The notes below the pieces were generated by a model. It did not search any database, was not told the DNA's origin, and worked only from the letters and a program-made list of their open reading frames with translations. The translations under genes were made by a program, and so were the position numbers. From assembly GCF_964355755.1 (NCBI RefSeq), contig NC_092679.1, positions 4,898,001 to 4,962,000 of the forward strand: a DNA stretch of 64,000 nucleotides, given 5' to 3'. Position 1 is the first letter of the stretch. The number at the start of each line of letters is the position of its first letter. The DNA is from Antedon mediterranea (lineage: Eukaryota > Echinodermata > Crinoidea > Comatulida > Antedonidae). Shown piece by piece: positions 37,493-48,400 of the stretch.

Positions 37493-40022
37493 ATGGCAGC
37501 CGCACTGGGTGTAGTCAAATCGATGTCATCTATCACGCCAGAAGAAGAGGGAAATCAACTGCTATGGTTTGACGGAGTCATTCTTAAGATGCAGTCACGG
37601 TTGCCTATACTATTAGCTTTATTAGCATTATTACAAGATGCGTTTGGTAAATATTAAATTAAACATTGTATATATTAAGGCAGGTAGGCCTACCATTAGC
37701 CATACTATACTATGATGGCAGACCAGGATCTAATATTCCTGTCACTGCCGTATTTTTACCTGACATCAATTTGACATTAACCTGACATTAATCAAAGCTA
37801 TTTCAAACATTGTTTTAAAGGTGATACAAGCACAAAATGCTGCCCTCCAAAAGACTGTAACACTGACTGTGTAAATTATATCAACTAGATGGTACGCTCG
37901 CTTCGCTCGCGTACCATCTAGGTCGTGCCCACAGATGGTTCTCGAATACACAGTAATTTCAGGGTAACAAATCTGGCGATTTCAAATGCACGTACCGCAG
38001 GACTATAATACATTGTCGTTTACAGAAACGAATAAGTAGACACAATGATTTATGTAGTCAACCAAAATTAGCACCCTGAGAATTACTTCCGAGAGAGAAA
38101 CAAAATGAGTCAAAAATTTTTATTTGGACTCATTTAAACAAACCCAATTTGTGTTTTGTATGTAACATTAAGGGTTGAGGGATGGAGGAAGAAGATAGGT
38201 ACAAAGAGGAAATTATCCACTCAGTAACGAAATATTGTTTTTAATGTTTTATAGGCCTATAAATAATATACCACTAAATACAGTAAAACATTTACGATTT
38301 AATACGGTACTTTGTTAAAACTCTCACTGTCATAGTCGATTGAAATAGTAAAGTACATGTAACGATACACCACTACGACGTTTATATATTTTTAAATTAT
38401 TAATTAATACAAACGTTGAGAAGCAACTGTCAGTAATAACGTTTATTTATTTGTATATTATATGTTTATAATCTAACAGTAGGGCCTACCCACACTCACA
38501 GTAATAAAGTTTATTTGTATAAATTTTTATATTACATCTAACAGTACCAACACTCACAGTAAGAAATTTGCGATTCAAATTGCGATCAAAGGTGGTTAAT
38601 ACCTTAACAGTATTGTACAGCATTGCAATACTATTTATGTTTATTCTCCAAGGGGGCCCATAAATCTAAATCTATACCTGTATGGTTAAACCAAATAATT
38701 TGGAATGTTCCATTAATCACAAATCAATACATTTGTAAAAACGTATATTAAATGTATCAAAATAGTATTTTTTAAAGAAAATCGGCCTGTCTTCAACATT
38801 ATGATGCTCTACTCGAACTGTTCAACCGGTTTTCAGCTATTAAAAACAATTATCGTAGGAGGAGATAGGAAAATGCGAAGCCTCCTCGCATTTTTGTGGC
38901 GGGTATTTTTCAAGACGGACATCCATTAGACAGTGTATACCACGATCGGAAAACACCCCTATTTGGGGCAAATCGTTGAACCTAAATTCGTTTTAATCGT
39001 CAATAAATAATTATCTAACTTAATTTAATTAGTAAACAGGGTTACATCAGGTGGTTAAAATCAGTACCGAAAGTACGAACCAACTGTATATACCATCGAG
39101 TAAAAATTCTAGAAGTAAGGCGCGATTTACCGAATTTTGCCCTTACGTAAATTTATATATAGATGCGTATTGTACTTATAAGGAACATGATGGCCTACTC
39201 GGCTATCACGAATTCGTACCATTCTCGTTAACTCTACAAGCTGTTCTACTTCAAATTCCTGTGCTCGGATGGATTGCATTTGGCGGTAGAAAAATATCAA
39301 TGGTCGCTCTGTGGTTCGCCAAGTGTTGTGGAGAGATTTGTTCAGAAGTCGAAAACCAATCACCGATCAAGTCTGACACCGTCGCCGATGAAGACGACGG
39401 CGGTGCAAATAGCAATGATCGTAGACACTGGCCAAAAGTACATTCAATCATGCAATGCTACATAAACGAATGGTCTATGTCTCGTAGATATGTTTCAGCG
39501 TATTTCTTATGCAAGATTCTACATTGCTGTGTAATATGTGCTTCTTTTGGGTACCACTGTCTTTTACTAAACATCACACTTAAAACGAGGACAAATCCAG
39601 ATCTTCTCAACCCAGAGTTTGAATGCAACGTGACGGCGGTTAAAACATTACATAATGTGACGACGATAAACTGTATCAAACCGTACAAAGTGTTCAACGT
39701 TATTCTAATTCTAATCCATCTTGTATTATGTCTGGCAATACCTCTTGCAATGATACTTATACGTGATATTAAATTGTTTTTAACAATGTGTTGTGGATGG
39801 CAGAAAAGTATTGACACGTTCGTACCGTACTTAAAGATCCCAAAAGGTGCACTGAGGTTTAATAATACAAATATACTCGTCATGTACTATGAAGAAAATA
39901 TTGACCTGAAGGAGAAATACGTTCAGAAGATATTATTACCTAAAACATTGTTAACAAAACCTAAATTAAATGGTGTACGGGGAAAAAGAGTTACGGAAAA
40001 AACATGTCTATTGCAAAAATGA
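37493..40022 (+). pseudogene. Innexin/pannexin-family gene D, split by a Helitron-like insertion
   Basis: Exon 1 is 37493-37646 (51 codons plus one base). Original exon 2 starts at 37821 after TTTTAAAG and reads DTSTKCCPPKDCNTDCVNYI. At 37,885 it is broken by a 1,279-bp element whose first bases supply an in-frame TAG. The frame resumes at 39,164 and runs intact to TGA at 40,022: the second loop-1 Cys, YHEFVPFSLTLQAVL, loop 2 with two cysteines and the sequon NVT, and LKEKYVQKILLP. AATAAA lies at 40,257. Apart from the insertion I see no lesion. It is either a very young null allele or pseudogene, or it survives by splicing from exon 1 to an acceptor inside the element (for example after AAACAG at 39,039, which fits the phase). 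Confidence 0.8.
37885..39163 (-). mobile_element. Nonautonomous Helitron-like element in exon 2 of innexin D
   Basis: Read on the minus strand it starts TCTATATATAAATTTACG and ends in a perfect hairpin, CTAGATGGTACGC / GCGTACCATCTAG, finishing in CTAG. It lies between A and T with no target-site duplication, as Helitrons do. A longer copy at 59,963-62,345 has the same two ends and also sits between A and T. No Rep/helicase coding region is present. The terminal position of the hairpin is somewhat closer to the end than in classical Helitrons. Confidence 0.8.
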
Positions 40023-40449
40023 TTCCCATCAAGACGTCGTGCTGTCCCGACTCATTTTGCGAGAAATTTACGTCATCAAACGTACGTAAACGTAACGCTA
40101 GTAATTTTACCAATGATAAACCAGCAGCTTTAACAATAATAATAATGATTTATCAAAGTCGAAAAATTGACAGAAGAATTATAATTATGCACTATAAATA
40201 TATTCATTAAGAAAAGGATAAAACCCTTTAGTTACAATTATGTTTTGTTTTACTGAAATAAAAGTGGATGAGAGCCTACTAAAGAAAAACAAAATATGGA
40301 GGCTAAAATGTACTAGGCCTAAAGGTCGTATTGTGATATATTGTGATATTATAAATATAAAAAAAATGTTTCTTGATATATAGGCCTATGTGTATTGTGA
40401 TAGAAAAGGAAAGATAACTAAACAGGTAGATAAGTATATAACTACTGTA

Positions 40450-40720
40450 TATTATTTATGCTGTCCTTTATTAGTGTCAACCCAGGCAGCACTTGCCAGT
40501 TCTTATATTATGACGATATCTAAATTCCTTCACTTGTACTGATGAAGTGCTAGTGTTGCCCGAAAGCTCTGCTAACATTTCTGGCTGTTTTACTTTATCG
40601 TTCTGATTTAGATTTTCGCTTTTTTTTTTATATCTCCATTGAGATCCAGCCACTGATACCCACAGCATTGTCAATTTTTCGGTAATTTGCCTTTGGATTT
40701 ATATTATTTATGCTGTTATA
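40450..40720. repeat. Dispersed repeat, possible Penelope-like 3' end (copy 1)
   Basis: CTGGCTGTTTTACTT, CCACTGATACCCACAGCATTG and flanking bases recur near 63,095-63,215. ACTGATGAAGTGCTAGTG followed by TTGCCCGAAAGCTC resembles the 3' region of Penelope-like retroelements, but no reverse transcriptase is present, so the class is tentative. Confidence 0.5.
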
Positions 40721-40780
40721 GATGACAGTAGTTATATATAAGTACAGTATTACAATTTGTTATGTGATAAACACAATAGA

Positions 40781-41282
40781 GAGGTTTCGCAATCTTACGA
40801 ATACGATAACGAAAACGGATACGTCACGCACACGTATTCGTTTTCGTAAGGCATACAAAAATCTGTTTCGCATGGCAACGAAATATTGAGGCGCGTCCAA
40901 AATATGACTGCGGTAAATTTGAGCGAAGCGCAGGTACGTGTTGCTTGGTGCTTGGCTGCCTAGGCCTAGCGTAACATCAAAGCGAGTGAGGACTTTAAAA
41001 ACTGCTATTTATCAAAATTGACTTGGCATTTTAGTAAATTACTTTAGTAAATTACTTTCAATATATCTATAATTATATTATAATCATGAATCATTCCTGA
41101 TTCAAATGCAAAATGTGCAAAATAGATCAAAAACTATACTCGTTTTTTAGTTACGAATATGACTGGTGATATTCGTCAACACGAATACGCTTTACGAATA
41201 TGAAATGGGGATCAGATCAAAAGTTTCACAAATGTATGACGTATCCGTTTTCGTTATCGTATTCGTAAGGTTACGAAACCTC
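40781..41282. mobile_element. ~500-bp MITE with ~45-bp terminal inverted repeats
   Basis: The left end, AGGTTTCGCAATCTTACGAA with ACGATAACGAAAACGGATAC, is inverted at the right end as GTATCCGTTTTCGTTATCGT and TTCGTAAGGTTACGAAACCT (about 41,240-41,282). Internal motifs such as ACGAATACG occur in both orientations. There is no coding capacity and the target-site duplication is unclear. Confidence 0.85.
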
Positions 41283-43304
41283 CCTAATATATAAATATGA
41301 TTTAACATAAATAATGTTGAGTAAATGTTGATAGTATTAATATAAGTTTTATATATGTGTTAACAATCTAAATAATATTAAAGAGGATACAAAAACAGAA
41401 TATTACGAATGAAAAAAATGTAGAAGACGTATAAACAATTATGACATTGAATAAATAAAGGCATGGTGGTTAACCACGAAAGATAAAACAAATACAATAA
41501 TGATGGACTAAAGATATATCATTATTTGTAGACGTGAGTTGTTTTGTGCATCTTTCCTAGAAATATCATATCGCTGATTCACTGGTTCAACCAAACAAGA
41601 CCAAGATTTTTACAAAATAATTTAACATAAATGGGACACGTATCTGATTATTAACCGATAATTACTAGATTACTATTACTAGATCAATACTTTCTAATTA
41701 CAAGTATAATTTCTATAATAATAATATTAGAATTTTCGAAAATTGAATAAAGCTTTGATAAAAACAAATACCTAATAAGGGAAAACAGACATAGTGTTTG
41801 ACATTCAGTATATTCCAATATTGGCTAGTTTATATCTTCTCTTTCTCACAAAATAATTTAACATTAATGGAACACGTATCTGATTTTTAACCGATAATTA
41901 CTAGATTACTATTACTAGATCATACTTTCTAATTACAAGTATAATTTCTATAATGTATATTTATTTGAGTATCCTATCGACAGTGAATTTTCAATAAAAT
42001 TACACAATTAGGCATGTTCACTCAAACGTGGTGTTGTCACCCACGATGCACATTGTGTTTGGTAATAGACAAAAATAGATATAAGAATAACAATGATTTC
42101 CACATTAAAACATTAGGCTTGATGCAGCTTGGCAGACAATACAACCTATCAACGAATTTATGTTACATTCATATTCTGTTTCATTGTGTTCAAGTTCGGA
42201 CGCGGAACGCAAAGGATGCGTGCGATTCGTCAACTCACTTGCGTTGCGCCTACGTCGTCGTTCCTTTGCGTCCAAGTGAAATCGCGCTTAAATAATAAAA
42301 ATCGTATAAAAAAAATGAACGACGTGATCATGCGTCCTATAAAAAAAGAACACATATGAATGTGAATGTCTACAGCTGTACGACGAATACATTCATAGCG
42401 TTCTTTTGTACCTGTGTACAAACAGCAACGCGTAAACACCAAGTGGAGACATCCTCAGCAGCATTGGCTTGATTTCAAAAGTAATTGTCAAACTAATGAT
42501 TAGGTAGGTTCACATATAACATTTATAACATAATACCACTGCAAAAAAATCTATCAAGAGGAATGGTTGACATTTTTAATAAACTCGTCACAATCAGTGT
42601 TAGGTAATTGGAAAGTATTATAATACTAAAACTGATTTAGTCGGAATTGAATGTTGTTGCTGAATGGAGAGATATTAGGTTTATTAAAAGTCCTTTTTAC
42701 AAAGAACGTTGACATTAGATATTGTTATCTCCATCACATTATATATAATTTATAACATAATACCTCTGCAAAATAGATCTATCAAGAGGAATGGTTGACA
42801 GAGGCATTTAATATACTCGTCACGTTCATTCGTGTTAGGTAATTGGAAAGTATATTATTATAATACTAAAACTTAATTAGTCGGAATCAATATTTATTCA
42901 GTTTATTATCACGTAATGTTAACGTATTGAAGGTTACGGGTTCCTGGCAGGTACAGCATGGCATTGTATGTTGTTGATGAATGAGGATAGGCTTATTAAA
43001 AGTCATGTTTTACAGAGAATGTTGACATCCTTGGATATTGCTATATCCATCACTGCCAATAATACATTTATTGTATTAATTATCTTTAAAGAGAATCACA
43101 CGTGCGGGTCTTTGTTAAAAAGTACAAAGTGGTTGATTAAATCAATAAATTATGTCACTTTAATCTTAATGGTGGAAGTTTTGGATTGGGTACTACTCGC
43201 TGTTTAATAACACACAAGGTGAAACGCGTCAGATAATTATACGCGCGACGCAGTGCTCTTGTGCGAACCAAAGCCATATTTGGTGTGTCTAAACTCTAAA
43301 GCTC
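41283..43304. other. Noncoding, with local duplications
   Basis: A ~105-bp block (AACCGATAATTACTAGATTA...) occurs at about 41,610-41,740 and 41,850-41,956. A second ~215-bp block (TCTATCAAGAGGAATGGTTGAC...) occurs at about 42,520-42,735 and 42,745-43,050. An inverted-repeat element with GCGTTGCGCC lies at about 42,190-42,290. No exon is supported. Confidence 0.6.
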
Positions 43305-43465
43305 TGTTACACTATCAAACTAGTTTGACAAAAAAAGTGTGATAGGCCCAAATATGGTAGTGATATGCCCAAACATGGTAGTGGTATGACATCATCATGC
43401 CTATATATGGGCAAATCAATGTTGTTGTCACACAAAGTTTGATAGTGCAGACAGACCTAAAGTAA
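43305..43465. mobile_element. Short palindromic MITE
   Basis: CTGTTACACTATCAAACTAG at the left is inverted as AAAGTTTGATAGTGCAGACAG at the right. The middle has tandem CCCAAATATGGTAGTGATATG motifs. It is the same family as the fragment in the intron of innexin A. Confidence 0.8.
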
Positions 43466-45492
43466 GCTGCGCTCGACAAATTATTGAAGAAATATAACTT
43501 TTGAATAGATTATCATCATTGCCATAATTAATTACATGAACAATAAAATACCAGATATTCACACACAAAATCAACGTATTGTGTTTTATTCACCAATTTC
43601 TTTATTAATTTTAAATTAATATAAAAAAATGTACAATTTAACATCAATTTTAAACATAATCATTAATATGGTTTAAAATGCTTTTCAAGCATTGACAGAA
43701 AAAAAACTATTGATCATTATCAAATATTACAGTTAATTTGAAATTCTTCCTTTTCAAAATCGATATCTGATCAATTACTGTCTGTTTTTCTTATTTTTTT
43801 TTATTTGAAGAAGTACAGTATAGTTTTTAATGTTTTTTGTCTGTTACAGACGCTACCACACATTTACAAATATTGTTTGTATTTCGGTATTTAAAGTAAA
43901 AATTCGGTTCTTTAACGTCCTTAACTTGCTCATAAACTAAGAGGTAGGTTTAAAAAGAGGTACAGTATACAAGGTAATCTAGGTTCTAGTTGCCGATTCG
44001 AATCCATATTTTGAGTAAAACATAGCGTGTCATATCTATACTTACTAGAGCTGAGGGAATAATAGTTTATCAAAACTGGTGGCGCTCGTAAAGAAATACT
44101 AACAACTTAAAAAGAGAATATTCCGTATTAATTTTTTGTTTAATTGTCACAAAACCTTCATTTTAGGAAGCTACGTATATTCCAATATAATAAAATATTG
44201 TAGGTGAGTTATTCAGTCTCAGAAGACAAAATACTGTCAATTCTTAATTGTTAACACCGACAATGATGTCAATGGTCTGATAACTGTTCAGTCAATACAA
44301 AAACGTAGTATTGACGTTGTCAAGTCGTATAATATTCATAACATTGAAAATTAGCGAAGAGCATGTCTTTTCATAACACCGAAAATGGCGTTACAGGTCC
44401 CACAAAAATTAAAAAACATCAATTAACAAATCTATAGAGTACACGTGGGTAATGCCGTATCTTTCCACCAAAAGTGGTGTACACGAGTGTCTATTAAAAT
44501 AAAACAGAACTTTGGAAGTCATTTTTTTTTTAAATAAGACTCAGTACTCTTTAGGCTAAAAATTATAAAATAATTATAAAAGTTATCTATTGTTTTAGAG
44601 TTTTGCTTTGAAGAAAAACCTTGAAAAGTGGTAAAAAAATCCTCCTGTTTTGTAAATTTTAATGAAAATTGTTGGACAAATATTATTAACACTAATCAGC
44701 TGCGTTGGAATTGTTACATTTGTCGTGGACTAATACCATATATATACTAGAAACAAGTGATTGTAGTGTGTCTGTGACTAATACTATTATCTTCAGAACA
44801 ATTCTATTTCAACGGTAAGCATTTCTAAAAAAGTATTCTATCTAATCAGCTGCAGGTACAGTGTATATTTCCATTATATTTGATATTATTTCTCTACATT
44901 ATAAAAAAACCTATTCACACACTTATATCTTTTTACTGCAGCAATGTAATCAGTTCTGCAGCATTAAATATCACAAACAAATCCCTTCCTTAATCATAAA
45001 GGAATAGGCTAACTCAAACTTGATTTGGAACTTCTACGTACGTATATGTGCAAATGTAAACCTGAGAATTCACCCGTCTACTTCCGCCAAAAAAAAAAAA
45101 ACAATTAAAAAAACAGAACAATTAATATTAACAAAAGTATGTGCATTTCCGTTACTAGACTATACATAACTGTTGATTCATTCTGCGCTATCAATTTTCA
45201 TGTTTCAGAAAGCGTGCGTGGAATTATAATTTTCCATATACAACAATTACCGCGTAGTCACGTGGCGCTAATTATATTTTTGAGGTGGTTTGTGCATGAA
45301 CATGCAGAAGACAGCGCATTAAATCAACAATTACCGTGTAGTATGACCTGAAATTGTACTCGTAACCAACTGTATATAATACAGTACTTTCCTTATTCAT
45401 AATTTTACCAATGACTAGACGCTCAATGCATAACCTCTGTTTAACCTTTAACCTTTACCCATTTAACAAAAATCGTTATCATGATACGAATA
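43466..45492. other. Noncoding DNA downstream of the nuclear receptor gene
   Basis: Presumably 3' UTR and intergenic sequence for the minus-strand receptor. A possible extra 3' exon near 45,270-45,345 on the minus strand (YYTVIVDLMRCLLHVHAQ) has an acceptor, but its phase does not fit the preceding exon. Confidence 0.4.
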
Positions 45493-48400
45493 TTATTTGT
45501 TTGTACTGGTTTGATGACACACTTTACTTGCGATATCTAGTAGAATATGGTATTTGTCTGCATTGAATACATCTGGAATAAGAGGAATAAGACCAATCAA
45601 TTATAAATTATTGAATCAACTCGATGCTATTTGTATCTATATCAGGATACTATGAATGTAAAACTGAAAACAAAGTCTCCGTTTCACAATCAAAAGTAAA
45701 ACATTTAATTTGTGATTGTATTTAATTTGCATTGTATTTAAGTTGTATTGATTAATATTCTATACAACGTGATTGGATAATTACTTTATTATAGATAGTT
45801 ATGAGCTGTACTGATTGGCTGTGTATTCATACAAACATTGGATAATTATTTTACTACAGATTTAACGTGCGTTGATTGGCTGTGTTTTCATTCAAGTAAA
45901 GTACAAACGTATGTGATTGGACAATTGTTTTATGACAGAGATTGATTTGATGCATATACATCATTCACGTTAAAAAACTGTAACTTACCTTCCAGTGAGG
46001 TTTGTAGAAACTGCTCGGTTTTCTTCATGTCTAACGGTTTTTGTGCTTCAGTTTTTTCTGGAATTCATCAAACAAATTAATAATACATTTGACTAAAAAA
46101 CTCATTTGTCTATTAAAATTGCATTTTAATATGTGTGTTATTTTCTATACTAATTATACTGTTTGCTATTATATCCTCCACCATCTAATGTCCAAGTAGT
46201 ATCGTCCTCATCCCGATCTGGTCATAATTACTACTAAATGAGTACCTGTTTGTGTTAGGCAAATACCACAAAGTACTGCCATCTCCAAACTGCCAAGTCT
46301 TTGGATTTCTTCTCCACAACCCACTGACTCGTGGGACAACACTGGGTGTGCACCCTGGGTCTTGTTTGTAAAATAATGAGTTATGATTATACCCAAGACG
46401 GGACACAACGCTTGTCTTATTAATTCATCTTTGCTTTCATTTGCTAAATCTTGGAAACCTATAAAATATGCAACATTAGTGTTAATGAGTTGTTAATTTT
46501 CATTTTTATTTTATTTTATTACAACTATACCGGTATTTTATAAGACTATTGGATTGGACTGCAGTCTAATTTATTCGTTTTATATAATATATGTATTGTT
46601 GATAGTGATTATAGTTTAAATAGTTTTTATAATGTAATACATATGCAATTCAGCCATGTGCTGCCATGTATGTAATTTGTATATGAATTTTGAATAAATA
46701 TACCGATATATATGTTTAACTTTGTTTTTGTTCTTACCTGATATTGTCTCAGCAAACTTTTTGAAACACGCTTTCACTTTAGGCATACTGGATTTTTGTG
46801 GATTTAAGACTTCAGACATGTTGTCACTAGATTTCTTTCAGAATAAAAAACAATTATTAGTTCCCTGTTTTCATCCAATAAATGCAAAATAAAATTCAAA
46901 ATATTTCAAAATATTTTGAAATAATATGTGTATGTATACTTACTAAACTTGACGTCCACTCGTCAACTACCAATTTTTCTAAATGCTCATAAACTATAAC
47001 AAAGTTCTTTGAGACAAGCACGTTTGTTTTCTGAAGTTTTGAGTTGTTATTGCCATTTTCGTCTGGTAACCTTCTCTTCAATGCATTCTCAATTGGCAGT
47101 TCTTGACTATTGATTTGTGGATTGTGTTTCTGATTTTCTTTAAACTGTTGGCATGTGTCGTAACTCATCGCTGTTGAGAACGATACGATACCAGTCTCTG
47201 ATACAATTTGATTCTTTTTTTCTAAAGGTTTAAGTTCGGTCAATTCGAGATCATCTTTAGATTCAGTTTTAACATTAGTACTGGCATCAAAGAAGAATTC
47301 ATTCGTGTGTTGCCCCCTGTACATATTTGCATACGCCATTGCTGTATAAGCGCCGCTGTGTACTTCTGGTAGAGTCATGCTTAGAGACGGACTTAACTGT
47401 TCTTGGGGTGAACTTTGCTGATACATCGTATGGTTATAAGATATATGTTGTGAGCTCTGATGATAAGCAGGAGTAAATGACGATTGCATGTTGTGACCGA
47501 GTAAGTATGGCTCTCCACCAAAGTCGTAAGATGGATCAATCAAATCGTTTGGTACTGAATGTAATTTTTGCTTTGGGTAGGAGCAATGTTGATTTTTGAT
47601 AGGGTACTGGGATCCATAACATTGATGCATATCTGAAGGGTAAATTGACTCTTGTTTGATCGGTGGTTGGCAAATAGTAGGGAAGGTAGGCCAGGAGTGC
47701 CATCTTGGTACATTAATTGCGTTTGGTGGAACATCAATTTTGCTGAAATGATTGGTCAAGTGTAGATCTCCATCCGTTTTTGGACGTCGTCCTAATTTGA
47801 TACCTAATAAAGAAAAAGTGATATTATTAGGGAACCATGGTGTTTTACAAACATATACAATAATAAGATGGCTTAGAAGATCGTTACTTATTAGTTCACG
47901 CATAGTCACTCGTGCGTACAGCGTCAATATATTTTTACAAATAAATACAAACTTTGATTTTAATTGACGTCATCAAGCCAACTAAAATTAGTTCGGCTTA
48001 ATACTTGTTATCGATTGATTGATTGGCATTAATTAACCCATTAATGATTCGATAGGCCATGATGTAAATAAACATAGGTTAGTATGGTGATAATGATTAA
48101 ACTGAGAAGGCATATCTAATTCAAGGTGAATATTACAACTAAACTATTATGAATGTTCGCGATTATAAGCTCATCCTATTATTGGACCACTTAACGTAGT
48201 TTTCAAAATGCAATATGGTCTGTGCCTGTATGTCTCTACTGCATATTGGCATTCAGGTATGTGTTTGGTCAGTTTTTAGTTGCGTGCAACGTGACTCTAC
48301 AGCTCACTATGTCGATCGGTCGGTTGGTTGGTCGGTCGGTCGGTAAACACTAACTTGAGCACGCGACTGCAGCCTTGTTGTATCCAATGGGAGTGAGGTT

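Noticed and set aside
45270-45345. Possible last exon of the nuclear receptor (YYTVIVDLMRCLLHVHAQ)
   Set aside because: It has an acceptor and resembles a late ligand-binding-domain helix, but its phase does not fit the only upstream exon candidates.
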